64,000 nt of DNA, from assembly GCA_029207755.1 (NCBI GenBank), contig JARCOQ010000007.1:38335656-38399655 (forward strand). Direction: 5' to 3'. Positions within the stretch are counted from its first letter, which is position 1. Each line of letters opens with the position of its first letter. Made by a program: the position numbers and the translations under genes. This document shows positions 13,801 through 44,900 of this stretch, in pieces. The stretch comes from Chamaea fasciata. Its lineage: Eukaryota > Chordata > Aves > Passeriformes > Sylviidae. The notes beneath the pieces are model-generated. The model had not been told where the DNA came from, made no database searches, and was given only the letters and a program-made list of their open reading frames with translations.

Positions 13801-16800
13801 CTTTCGCACAAGCGTTTGTCGGTGCATGTGCTCTTGTCCCAGGCTACGAGGCGGGGTCAGCACACCTGAGAGCTGGGGTCAGGCCGGGTATTTTCAGGCT
13901 CACAGGCTCGGAGGGGGAGCGGGAGCGGCGAGGTCAGCCAGGATCGCGGGCGGCCCCGCACCCTCTCCCTCTGCCTGCTAAGGCACGCTGCCCTCGCTAA
14001 CCTACTGCGCTCAGCTATTTTGTGGCATTAGAAATGCACATGGCAGCCAGGGATGCGTGGAGGTCCCTTCATCCTGCTTTTGGTTCCTCGCAGAAAGCGG
14101 GAATGATCCCTGGAAATTACGTGGGATTTTATATGCTCACGTGTAGGAATAGCTCTGTGCAATATGAAAGCCCCGTTTCAAAGCTCCGTCGGTCTCATCT
14201 CTTTCAATTTGACAGCACCTTTCCCTCCGGGATGGGTCACCTCCCGACATAACTCGAGGTTGTCACTGGATTGTCGCTAACCTTCCACCTTCCTCTTCCC
14301 GTTTTTCCCTGCCTGCCATTCAGAGGCGACCAAAATCTCCTCCGACACCCCCATCGCGTTATCTCCTCATCCCTGCTCCTGCTCTAAGATGCTCTTTGCC
14401 CACCAAACTGTCTGCATCGCTTCCGGGGGTGGATTGGAGCCGCATGGCAGGAGCTGGGGGCGGGGAAGACAGGGCAGCTGCGACAGTCCCTCCGGCCGGC
14501 GCACCACGTCCTCCCCTCAGACCTTCCCCACGCCACCTCGGAAAATACTGCCACCCGACTACATACGTGGCCGTGGGGATTGTGTCATTTAGGAAGCATC
14601 AGGGGGCCTTCTGTTTACAAAATACACTATCATGTGGGCATCCTTCTGCCTTAATAGCCCCTCAGCAACCCACTCCACTCGAGGAATGAGAGGCGGTTTT
14701 CCTTCCTTCCTTAAAAAAAAAAAACAACAAACCCAAACAAAAAACAAATATCAATAAAAATCTGCAGCTTCAAAGAGGGGCTGGGGGTGTGCCGCGTTGG
14801 ATTTCTCTGGTTTCTTCCTACAAGGCGAGAGCGGAGGCATCTATAGAGCAGAGGAGGCACAGAAAGGCCTCATGAAGGCGGCTCTGAGAGGAAGGAGCAG
14901 GACACGGCGCCGTGAGCACGGCGGAGAAACGGAGCCCTGCCGCAGCGTCCGGACTCTGCTCTCAGCTGCGGGAGGTTGGTCACCGTCTGGAGGCCTGCTC
15001 CAGGAAAACGCCGGAGAAGGCCTTCACGGGCGGGGGCAGCCAGGGGCTGCCAGCCGCCGCCTCGCCGGTACCGGCCGCGCACCGAGGCTGCTGCCGCCAT
15101 ACACGCGATTTGCGGCGGGCAGCTCACGCCGAGTCTGTTTTGTGGAGAAGAGAGGGTTAGAGAGAGCAGAGTTTGAGGGAAGGAGAGGAAGGGGAGCGAC
15201 TCTGGCTCTCCTCTGCGACGCAACAGTGTCGGGAGAAGACAGACAGGGCTAGCCAACCCCGAGAGGCACCGGCTGCTCCGGCTGCTCCGGCCGCCCTGTG
15301 CGTGACGGCACCGCTCAGTCAGTCTCTCGGCACGGAGGGAAAGGGACGGGAGGGGAAGCCAGGCTCCTGTCTGGCACTGGCCCGAGTCTCTTACAGCTTC
15401 GCTCCCACCACTCCCGCCTTGCTTTGTCAGGCCGGGGGACCCCGCGGTGAGGGCGCGGGTGCGTGCCGGGACAGCCGCGGCTTCTCGGGGCGAGCCCCCT
15501 GCCAGGGCACGCGTGCTCTTTCCCTGCTGGAGAAGCCCCGACGGCGCGCCCCCCGCCCTACTCTCCCTGCTGCCTTTCCCCTCCGATTCTGCAATGATTT
15601 CCTACCTGAAAAAATTAATCTTTTTGCCAGGCAGGTCAGAAGCGATCAACAGGCTGTTGTATATTATGTTTTCATATTCCTCTCGTCTCCCCCTGCCCTC
15701 TACCGACTCACTGTAGATCTGACCTTTGGTATTTCAGCCCACACTCAGCAGTTGAATGGAAACAAGTTGAGCACGTTCACTTCTGATAAACATTATCCTT
15801 AAACCACTGGAGACCCGAGCAGAGTAAACGAGCTTTTCCGACAGGACCACATCAGGAACACACATTGAGAAAGGGAAAGAAACAAAATATCCAAGAGATC
15901 AGAGGCGGGCTCGGGGGTGGAGGGGTGGGAGAGGGAAGGAGGGGGAACAGACAGGTTGGAGGACACAGCGGAGGCGGGAGAGAAGGACCCAACTGTGAAC
16001 ACAATGGGCACAGATGGGAAGAGAAGCTTCCCGGGCAGCGTGGGAGAGCAGCTCAGGGTCACGCCCGAGCGTCCCAGCAACCCTGAGGGAGCTTTAGGGG
16101 CGCCGAGCGGGTCCAGGAGCGGGTCCAGGAGCGGCAAGGTCGGGCTTACACCACCCGTGCGCCCGGAGATGGTCCCCGGCCACACGCCACTGGACCGGGC
16201 TAAAGCTAAGGGAGTCCCGCGTGTACAGGGCGGCCGGGGCGGCGAGCAGCCCAGGCCCCGTCGGGCTGGGGAGACGCGCTGTAGGGCGAGCAGCCTTGTC
16301 GGGGATCCCGACAAGAAACTCCACTTCCACAAGAAATACCCTGTTAAAGCGGATCGGAAATTTTACGGACTCCTCAGCCCCTTTCACAGTTTAATTACAT
16401 AAATAACTTAATTAAGGCTGGATCCGGGTCCCATTAGTTCAATGCCTTCTGCCTTAAAAAATAGCCAGAGGAGGTCAGCTCACAGCACAGAAAGGAGTTC
16501 TGGCTTCAGAAAACGCCTGCTAGCACTGCCTGCGCAAAATGCCAGCGCTTTCGGACAGTGGCATTTGCGTGGGTGTGAGGAGTGCTCCCCTTATCAGAGG
16601 TAATGCTACCTAGATTGAGGAAGCACCACAATTTACAGGTGCGATACTCTGAACGGGCAACTCGCACTTTTGAAGTAACCACAAAACCACCATAGAAAAG
16701 TTGCTGTTGTGGTGTTTTAGTTTTATTAGTGTTTTTGTTTGTTTGTTTGGGTTTTTTAATTATTTTTTTTATCTGTGTGGAGAAAGCAGAAGTATCAGCC

Positions 16801-18472
16801 GATATTCCGATCAAATAGGGTACCTGCAAAAGAGCCATGATTATCTTCTTTTCATCACAAAATGTTTACAACATGATGCTAATTTCTGGGAGATCTCCTG
16901 CAACATCTTATTTCTTCACAGTTAGGAATATTCATTGCCATGTGTGCAGGCTCTGAAATCTCGCTCATTTTTTTTTCCCTAAAAATATTTTACATTTCAA
17001 TTAAAATAATATCGAGACAATGTTTTTACACAACAGCGACATAAATTTTGTGGTTTACTTGGCGATATTTCGTGCACTAGGATCACTGGCTTATTTCTTT
17101 TCACATTTTATTTAATTCACGGAATTTGTACCTTTAAGACTCTCTCCATATACATATTAAAAAAAAAAGGCAATAAACGACGAAGAAGAACCTCAGGAGA
17201 ATAAAACAGAAAAAACCCCAAAAGACAAGACAAATCCAAACCCATGATCTCTGCGTGCAACATGATGTAACGTAGGGCATAGGATGCACACACACATGAT
17301 CAGATCCTTGCACCGCCAAACCAAACATTTCTTCCACATACACTCTGCGACCCACGCATTCTTTAATTCCTATCAGCTTCGCCTGTTTTTCTGTTGATTG
17401 CTAATATGTATCAGTGTCTTTTATAAAGCTGAAGTCAGCTGAGAGGCATCGATATTTTACGGTTAAGCGCAGTGCAGTATTAGTGTGGGGATGAAAACAA
17501 AACCGGGGCCGGTCTGAGTTTGGCAGCGAGAGGCAGCATCCCGGTGCCGGTCTGCGGTGACTGGAGAACATAGCATCCCAGTCCTGGGCGCTACAAGCCC
17601 CGTCCCGTCTCCTCCCAAGGCAAGGGAAAATGCAGCTCGTTTCCTGACCAGTTGGTGATTTTCACCAAAAATGACTCAACTCTCATCTCTCACGATCCTC
17701 TCGTACATCGCTCGCGAAACATTCGTTAGCGAAAGGTGCTTTATTATAACGAGGCGATCAAACCCGCGAAGAACTCTCAACGCGGGGAAACCGTGTGTGT
17801 GTCAAGACATTGGTCTGCTTCGTTCGGGGAAAGGGGGAACCGCTCTGCCGGGCTCGAAGCCCCCTCTCCGGCTGCTTAGTCCGGGACAAGGGCCAAGAAA
17901 GGGCGGCGCTGCCTTGCCCGCAGACCGTGCCTCGGCCCCGCGGAGCTGCCTGGCGATGCCCCGGCCCTCGCCGGCTGAGCAGCGCCCTGCCACGGCGCCG
18001 GCCGGCCCCGCTCCGCACCGCCCCGACGCCGGCGGCGCTTTCCGCACAACTCACCGCCGCAGGTGCGGAGCCGCCGTCCCGGCGCGGCGGGCCCAGGTGC
18101 CGGGCGCGCTGCGCGGGAGCGGAAGGGCCGCGGCCGCCGCGCTGTCCGTCATCTCCCCTGGCCACTGGGAGGGCGGCTGGGCCGTGGGGCCGCCCCAGGG
18201 GCGGGCTCGGGGGGGGCGGTGGGCCACGGGCCCGGCCCAGCCCGGCCCTGCCCACGCTGCCCTGAGGTTGAAATGCAGAAGTCAAGGCTCTCTCGTTGGG
18301 ATGTAGATTTCCTTATAGTTCTTTTCTTCCTCACTCTGCTGGTCCCTCCTCAGCGGAGATCAGAGAGGCTCGGAGGCAGTGCGGCCAGGAGCGCAGGAGG
18401 CCGAGAGTCGGTTCCCGGGCATAGGGATCCGTTGGGATTTAGGGCCGGCCTGGAGGTGCCCCGCTCAGAGGA

Positions 18473-36649
<18,177 letters not shown>

Positions 36650-39600
36650 TGCAGGAGCTGGTCCAGGAGCACCATGAGCTCGCTGGCTCCTCGGCCCCTG
36701 AGCCTGGCTCACGGACTGCTCTTTTCATGCTGGCAACCCTCGGCATTTCTCCTCATGACTTGTCTCCCGTAAGGCTTTTGGGATTGAAAGAGCTGAAGAC
36801 AAAGTCAGAAACTGAGAGAAGTGTGGTGTTGCACTCTTAAAGACTTTGTGTCCCTCAAAGGGCTTGTGGAGCCTTGTTCCACTCTCTCCTGGTCAAACCA
36901 CACATATTTATTCTTAATCATCACAAACTTTCTAAATGTGCAATTGTTACTAAGATTTGTGCAAAAATCAATAAAGAAAAATCACCATAGAAAATTCTGC
37001 TATGCCTTGAATCAGCAAAGGTGGCTGAATGGGAAGTGTTTGCCAATTGCCTAGAGAACAAACCTTTAATTGATGAGATACAATCCACTGTTATTAAGAG
37101 GTCCTTTATTGTTTTTTCATTGGGTTTTGGTAATCAAATATAGAATGAAGGCAATAGATGGCTTTCAGATTCTTCTGGCATGTTGCCATCATCAGGCAGT
37201 AGTCAGATCTTTGTGATTTTATCCATTTGTAAATAGGGGCTTTTGATGACACTTGTTTTCACCTTCCAGTACATTTCTTACCCTTTTTTTTTTTTAAGTT
37301 AAGAAGATGATTTCTAGTTATTTTCTATGTCCTTGCATGGTGGAGTGATAGGTGATGAGATTTAGGTAGGGTTTTTTCGTCATGTTTTTGTGCCTACAGT
37401 GGAGGTTTCAACATCTTATGAAATAGTTATCTCTTTGGCAGAAGAGTCAAAGGCAGAAATCCAGCTAAGTAACTCTCCACAGTTATACCCAGCCTCCCAC
37501 ATTCATGAAACACCACATTCATATGAAGTGTACAAATAGAAATGGGTGGAAAATACCTAACAAAACAGAAGACTGTAGAGGAAAATGCTGTTAGTGTGCA
37601 ATCTGTGCAGAGATTCTTAAAAAGCCCTGTCAGTCAAAAACCTCACTGAGAAACAGAATTGTACCATCATTCGCAGCTCACTTGTGTCCAGATTATATTG
37701 TATTTTTTTAAAGAGGACCTTGTGTTTAATTTCTGCTTTAATGAATGTAAAGTATGGCTCTTGGTAAAGATTACATTGTTGTTCTGAAGCATTTTTCCCC
37801 CCCTTATAGGTATACTGGTGGTGGTGCTACAAAAAGAGATATCATTTAATATTAGCAAATTTCCTTTCTACATTTCTGTATGCAGTGGCAAGTACTCCGT
37901 GCCAGTTATTTTGCTTTAAACTTTAATCCCAAGAGAGCTAACATTCTGATTTTTGAAAATTTACCTGTTTTTCTTGGGCAATAATAAAGTTCTGACTATT
38001 ATAATGCTTTTCCCATGCTGTAGGTATGTTCAGAATATGAATGTGGAAAAAAAAAGCCTGGTGTGACATTTCATATCCATCATAGACTATTAATATATTG
38101 TGTATTTTTTAAAAGTGTTTTGCAATAACTTAAATTACTTTAGACATAGTTAAAGCAAAGGAGAAATTACCATTCTTCATTTTTCTATCTGCACCCCATA
38201 TTAAACACTATTTCAGTGGGAAAGTGAAATACAGTTCCCTCTTAAAATATAGTTCTCTTTTTGTGGATTTCCAGCTTTCATCACCAAGACAGCTGTGGGT
38301 AAATTTTCGTAACAATCTAAGTAATCAGTATTTATGTCATGTACAGTATGTCCACTTAAATATGGATGGACTCTGCTGGCTGCTGCCACCTTTGCTTCTT
38401 GCACTAAAAAGTAGTTATCTGTAAAGAACAGAGATATTGTATTTTGACCCCAAGGAAACAAAGATCTGATCTTGGATGTAATTCATGTTCTTCTGCCTCG
38501 AAGGTATTGAACAGCTGTTTAGCTTTAATGAGATGCTGAAACCCTTGCTATTCAGTAGAACACTTTTTCAAGAATATTTCTTTGAAACCACTAGAGGTAA
38601 AGTGCACACAAGTGCATTTCCACTCTGCCAGACTGTTAGTGACATGACAGATGTTTTTCTGCCTTTATGTTGTTATAGCTGAAATAAGATGAGCCTTAAC
38701 ACCATGAAAAAGAATTCACTTTAATACTAGACCAGTTTTTCACTAAAGATAAAGAAAAAAGTTAAGATAAAGAAGATAAGAAAAAGATCATAAGTAGATA
38801 ACTGATTAAGTTGGCAAGAGTATCTTAGCTTTCAGCTTAGTCATTCTACTGGATTATAGAATCATTGAATGAGTCTACCTATTGTTTTCCATAGAACTCA
38901 AGGGGCACCAAAGGGAAAAAAACCCCCAAAAATAAGGAAGAGAAACTTTTCAAAACACAGCTTTTTTGAGCTTCAATACTTTGCAAGCCTGTAACAAAGT
39001 GTGCCTGGGTTAAAAGTTTTCCAAATCTTCTTGAGTAACATGAAGTCATTTCTGAAATAAAAATTGTATTTCCTGATATTCCAATGAGGAATTAGTGTGT
39101 TTTAGGAGATAGAGAGACAGATCCTTAGCTTGTATCAGTTATTTTCATTATCTTCAGCTAAATCAGGATAATTTATAAAACAAGGACAGGACGTTATGTT
39201 AATTATTCCTCCCATGGGATACACCATCATAAACCATTTTTGTTTTGTGTTTGTTTAGGTACAGCTCTCCGTGCATCTGCCTGCTGTACATGATCCCTTA
39301 CCCTGAATGGGAAGTCAGCGTGCAGAAAGTGTTGCTCAGAGTGAGCAAAAGTGCCTGACCTTGGCTCTTGGTGAACTGCCTGTGATGGATTTTTTTGTGG
39401 TGTGAAGTTTCACTTTTTTTTTTTTTTTTAAATTTAAACCTACAATGTAGAATACTCCTTTGCCCAAGGACTATTTCACTGCTATACTCATGAGTAAACT
39501 GAAAACTGCAACATGTTCACTTACTAACTGCACAACTCGAAGCCATTCTACATTAAATTAAAAAGAAAAAGGGAATTGTTTTGTAAAAAATAAGAAATAA

Positions 39601-40076
39601 GGGTTAACTGCTGCTGCCAAGTACAAGGGTATAAATCTGGAGCTAATCCACAGAGGTCAATGGATGCATTAGGGATATACACAGTACATATGGGTGCAGA
39701 ATTAAATTTCTTAATCTGAAAAGTCTACACTTCATTCCCAGAGTGTTTGGTGTTTCCAAAGAAATCAGTGAAACCTACTAATATGCCCTTCAACCGAACT
39801 GTGCTTGCATGGTCCCAGTTCAGAAGGTCTTTGGTGTAAAACTGAATTTCAGCCCACATTATCCAAGGAGTAGTATGTCATTGGGCTGGCACATTCATAG
39901 GTTTGTTTTCCCATACCATCCTCTCTTCTGTTTCCGAATGTTTCTCCTTTTTTCCAAGATCAGGCTGAGCTATTAACTGAAAAAATCATGTTGGAAAGGA
40001 TGTAAAACCGAAGGCTATATATGTATATACAGTATGTTTAAAGCATTTTATTTTTATATTTTGAATGCTCTAAATT

Positions 40077-40082
40077 AATAAA
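40077..40082 (+). terminator. PAX9: Candidate PAX9 poly(A) signal
   Basis: AATAAA about 3.4 kb after the stop codon. TGTA motifs lie shortly upstream (about 40020-40037), and a GTGTGTTCTCTTTGG-type GU/U-rich stretch follows about 45 nt downstream, at about 40130. A long 3' UTR is plausible for PAX9. It cannot be confirmed without transcript data. Confidence 0.4.
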
Positions 40083-41402
40083 AGACAAATTATAAAGCAT
40101 TTTGCTTTAGTTTTTGAAATTATCTTAGTAGTGTGTTCTCTTTGGCCAAGTACTGATAATAAAATGCAACAATGAGGAACACTTGCCTTAAAGCCATAAA
40201 GCTTAACAGAGCTAATTTTATTGATTTTAGCCATGAAATAGCATAGGTATGAAAAGCCACCATTGCCAAATTCAGACAAAAGAGAAGCATATTGAGCATG
40301 TTGATACAGGCATCCTTGAAAGTGCTGAAAACACTTATTTTTTTTTTTTTACTTTATCTTGCTTTTCCAATGCATTAAAAACACTCGTGAGATGAGACTT
40401 CACATGTGAACTCCCATTTTCAAGCAAAAATTCAGAAAGATACTTCTTTAGGATTGCTAAGGAGAAGGTTTGTACCTCCTTCAGAGGAAGAACATTATTG
40501 TTAAAAGAGTGAATGTAGTATAGGGAGATACTGACACTTTCAGCAATTGCAAGATACACGCTTGTTTGACAACAAACCAAGTTAGATAATGGAGACATTT
40601 TTATAACAGAATAATGCTTGATTTTAAATTATTTAAAGAGTTTTAAGAAAGTAAAGGTAGAATGGCACAACTGCATGAACAGAGACTTCAATCAGCATAG
40701 CAGAATTTACTGTATTTCACGGAGCTGGAATGGCCAGTAACAACACAAGTACATCCCTGGAATATTTACAGTTACAGTGACTGGGAAAAGCAAAAAATTT
40801 AGCTTCAGAGCCACGTTTTTTTATCTACAGAAAGGTGCATTTCTTCGAGGTGTATGGCAAGCTAATTACAACTGCAGATGTGCTATCAGTCTACAACCTT
40901 GTTTCACCATTCCATGGTGGAAATGAAAGGCTGAAGGGGCAGTCAGGGTGCACTGAGCATTTTTATCACAGGACAGCTCTTTTCGGATAATATATCAAAG
41001 TGGATAAAAAATTTGCAGTAGAATCTCATATGCCTAAAATTATTCCTTTCTGCCAAATTATTTACTCATTTCTTCTATGAATCCCATGTTATTTTGCATT
41101 TTCATGTAACTTGATGCATACTGATTGCTTTCAGTATCTTCTGTGGTCTGAATGAGATTTTTATCATATATATGGCTAAGTGGGATATTTATCTGCATGC
41201 ATGTTTTTAAGGTTGTGGTTCCTTGTACTGTCCTTTTCTATCCAAACTCCCAAGAACTTGAAAAGCTCTTCTATGAATGCTGAGACCATACTGGACTAAA
41301 TTGAAACTGGACCCAAGGCTGACTGAAGAGTTATAAAGTATGGATCATTGTCTTAATGTGGAGTCAATGGAGCTGTCAGTTTATAGTAGCTTAGTATCTG
41401 TG

Positions 41403-41429
41403 CCCCTCCCCCCCCTCCCCCCCCCCCCC
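41403..41429. repeat. C-rich homopolymer run (G-rich on - strand)
   Basis: C runs of 4, 9 and 13 broken by single T residues. On the - strand this is a G-rich tract lying just downstream of the candidate SLC25A21 poly(A) signal. Confidence 0.9.
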
Positions 41430-41472
41430 AATTATTCATTTTTTTTTTCCTTTAAAATGCCCTGGAAATTAA

Positions 41473-41478
41473 TTTATT
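41473..41478 (-). terminator. SLC25A21: Candidate SLC25A21 poly(A) signal
   Basis: TTTATT on the + strand reads AATAAA on the - strand, about 350 bases after the SLC25A21 stop. A G-rich tract (41403-41429 on this strand) follows 44-70 bases downstream and could act as a G-rich auxiliary element. Other, more distal signals are possible. Confidence 0.4.
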
Positions 41479-41830
41479 GCCATTTCAGCTGAAACTTTTT
41501 TTAAAAAATATATGATTACACAGGATGATTCTGTGTCAAGAAATTTCAGTTTGTCCTTTAAAAACTCACTATCTTATGTCTGCTTTATATTTTCTCTTGG
41601 TCCAGCAAAACAATTACAAATGACAAGTGCTATTTAATTATGCACTTACAGAAAAGCATGTACTTAAATGTTTTCTTGGATCAGGATCTAGAGACCGTAT
41701 TTGTTTGGAACTGTATTAACATCAGTGCAATCTGAGGGTATTCAACACTATAAAGGATAAAAATCACTTTTGCTTCATTATAGTGTATTTTAGAATGCAT
41801 GTAATTTAAAGAGTACATTTTTCAGAAGTG

Positions 41831-41901
41831 CTACTTGTGATTAACTGTGTCCTGAAGCCATGCATAAACGTATTCGTAAACCAAAAGCATCACTGCACCA
41901 C
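41831..41901 (-). CDS. SLC25A21: SLC25A21 last coding exon
   Basis: 71 bases after the acceptor CTTCCAG. It completes the Gly of GPGG, then encodes AVMLLVYEYVYAWLQDTVNHK and the TAG stop at 41833-41831. It covers most of the sixth transmembrane helix. The tail after Leu-Gln differs from mammals and is about three residues longer. Confidence 0.95.
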
Positions 41902-44900
41902 CTGGAAGAAAAGATATTATTTTACTACATAGAAAATCCAGTATTTTCAAGATTTTTATAGAGCATTTCTAGTGTGTAATATAATCAGAATAAGCAAAGT
42001 CTTACTTACAAAATGGATGATTCTATTTCCTGAGTTCACTAAAAATTCACCCATTCATAAACCATACCAATTTAACTTAATATTAGATTTGAAATAATAT
42101 TACTTAATATTTACATCATTAAGTTGATATAAGTAGCTTATATATTAAATCAAATTCACCCCAGGGTGATTTTTCCTAATACTTTTTGAAGATAAATGTT
42201 TTTCTTTGTTCTTCTACAAGTGAAGGTTTTAATCTGAATATATGTATATTTGTGTGCCTGTTTAATCAGATGAAAGAGCAACTTGACTGGTGAAATGACA
42301 AAAATTCATGTCCAGGGTGTTAAAAATCCAGGTAAGATTCAAGAGAGGTTTTCACCTGTTTTTTCACCATGTATAAAGCAGAAAATCACGGTATGGAAAT
42401 GAGTTTAATCTTTCCTGGCTGCAAATCCGCAGGCAAAGTTTTAATCTAATGAAATGGCATTATTTGCTAGAATTGGTAACAGTATAAAATCTCAGCTTGA
42501 AAGCCATAAAATATCTTTACTGTTAGTGAAGTCAGACTGTAACTTGGCTGTAATTACTGCATGAGATAAAAAAGGGAACATTTCAGAAGGTGTATATATA
42601 TAACTAAACACATAGAGAAACTTCTAGTTGGGGAACATGCATAAAGAGAACCAGGCTGCATGATCAAAAACATATTATTTGTGGGTCCCAGCACTGGGGC
42701 ATAAATATCTTTTTGCCTTTGCCTTTTCCTGTAGGTTCAGTTGGGGGCTTGGAGTGGCACCTCTAATAAACAAGGCTTCTGCTGAGCTGGGCTCACCTTT
42801 CTAGGGATAGGCTAAGACAACCAGGCACACAGAATAACTACGTGAGTTTCTCCATGTCATTTATCCTAAGGGACTATCATCAGACTTGAAATTCTCTGTG
42901 AAAAAGAACTCACAGACAGCTAGACAGAGCAGATGTTTGCAAAAGGCTTTGACCAACAAACAAATAAATCACAGACACAATGTCTAAGATGTGATTTCAA
43001 CTCAAGTCAAGGCTGATTCCAAATTTCATACTGTGTGATCTGTTTAAGAATCTTTTTTCCTGTAAACACTCACATGTTGGAAGAAGGAATTACCTTCCCA
43101 GTCACAATAAAGACTGTATTATTGTGTCATCAGAAAGTTAAACCTATATATTAGTTAGCCAATATAACTACAAAAGTATTTAGAATGAAGTTCACATGTA
43201 ACTGACTTGCTGGATGTGGGCCAGAATACATAGTCATTTGTAAAATGGAAAATTTTATTCCAAAATCTGCTGTGCTAAGAGGTACTGGGAAAACTAAACA
43301 CTGCCTTCTCTTTGTCTTGTATGTAATCTAGTATCTTTGGAGTGTGGAGGAAAAGGCTTTTAGCTCCTTGTTTCCCCTCCCCACCTTCTTCCTCACCCTG
43401 CACAATAACCAGGCATGGTCTAGTACTCAGCCAGATGGATTGGATATGCAAACATTTACAGACAAACCTAATGCCTCCTTTATACTGCAGAACAGGCTCT
43501 GTACCTGCTTGCTTTACCTATGTGTGTTCTTGCATGTTAAACAACCAGCTTGAACAACTGGAAATACGATTTCATGGCAATGGGATACTGTTCAAATTGG
43601 GGCTTCTGCTCTTTTTGACACAGACTGCCTTTTTGGGCTGACGAAGTCTGAGGGCCCAGTGCTTTGCTTTCATGATTAATCAAAACCAGTCAGGAAAAAA
43701 ACCTCTAAAAGCCAAAGAAGATACAGCTCTCAACCACTGTGCTCCCACATTTAGAGTAACAATTAAGAAAGGGTCAAACAATAACCCAAGTTTTAAGATA
43801 TCCTTGTCCTCTTAGTCTTCCAGGGCCATACAAGTCTCTTCCCAGCTCTGCTATCAGCTTTTTAGTCTATGTCCCCATAGAGCATCGGAGAAGAAAGTAA
43901 CTGGAATTTGATATGCTTGGGCTGTGCTTTGACTAGTTGAGTGCATTTTATGGAGAAACTCTAACCTGTGTTTTAGGCTGACTTCACATAGGTATGGAAC
44001 AAGCCTAATGAATTCAAAAGATCACATTAGGAGGAATAGGGAACTTTAAGAAACTTCCAAAAGTTTGACAGTTCTGTCATTTGCATGTACTTTAGTTTGT
44101 TCATAAATAAAACCATCGCTCAAACTGGCAGTTACTCGGATTTACAATTCTCTGATGTATATGTGTAAATGATTTTTTTAGACATATTTAGGCAAATCCA
44201 TCCGTGATACTACTACATGATGCTATTTTTAAAAGAAACCCTTCAAAGTGAAAGATATTTTGCTTCATTTATTTGACTGATATTTACTACATTTTCTCAA
44301 GAAACTGAAAAATAGGAAGAGAAAGCAAGAAAAAAAAGCAAAATAGAAACGACAGAAGGAAAATTACCTGGACCCAGCCGCATAATCTTGGGAAGCAAGC
44401 CTTTGTACAGAGCTAGAAATCTGTAGCAGAAGAATAACAAACAAAACATTTCAAACAATATTCTTGCTCTAACAGAAGAACGGAATTGTAGCATATGTTT
44501 GTTAAAATGCTGGCAGAGCACTTAGAGGCAATTATTTGAAATTACACATGTTCAATAGCAGGCTGTATCTGGATTTTAACATTTTACAGAGGCAGATCAG
44601 ATGAAGAGAAAAAGTTAATCAATGTTCAGTCACCAAAGCAATGTTGTGAGCCTAGCCAATCAGAAATATGACTTTAATCAGTGAGATGGGTTTACTTTCA
44701 AGACAGGTCTGTTAACAACAGCTGCATACAGGGACAAAATGACTGATATAATTGAATATCAAAGCCACAACTCAGTCACCACTTGAGAAATATTTTTAAA
44801 AGTTGGAAAACGTTATTACCATAAGGATCTGTCCTTAGTTTAATTATTTCAGCAATAATTTTAAAGGTACAGAGGCCTGCATAATTACAATTATATTAAA

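Larger units (their letters stand above)
10100..17500. other. Upstream regulatory-type intergenic DNA
   Basis: No gene can be supported. CpG-rich patches occur at about 11220-11990, 12470-13060, 13560-14600, 14780-15600 and 15880-16340. AT-rich, ATTA-containing segments lie between them, notably 12050-12470 and 13190-13520. The open frames found in the GC-rich patches overlap on several strands and frames and encode low-complexity Arg/Pro/Gly/Ala-rich peptides, as expected from composition alone. Confidence 0.45.
36650..41830. other. PAX9 3' UTR and convergent intergenic region
   Basis: 5.2 kb between the PAX9 stop and the SLC25A21 stop, which face each other. AT-rich, with no coding sequence. 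The PAX9 3' UTR may extend to the AATAAA at 40077-40082; an earlier AATAAA at 36970 is less convincing. The SLC25A21 3' UTR probably ends near the reverse-strand AATAAA at 41473-41478. Low-complexity runs include T at about 39412-39430 and C at 41403-41429. Confidence 0.6.

Noticed and set aside
15173..15802. Possible upstream alternative first exon of PAX9
   Set aside because: No evidence of an in-phase ATG followed by a donor that would join exon 2, and no way to test transcription here.
1..17500. Search for NKX2-8 or another homeobox gene upstream of PAX9
   Set aside because: No open frame encodes a homeodomain recognition helix or NK2-specific motif; the gene probably lies further left.
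36970..36975. AATAAA soon after the PAX9 stop as the main poly(A) signal
   Set aside because: No GU- or U-rich element follows within the usual distance, so the site at 40077 is preferred. Minor use is not excluded.
38855..38875. TTATAGAATCATTGAATG as another CR1 end
   Set aside because: Short similarity only, with no further CR1 blocks in either direction.
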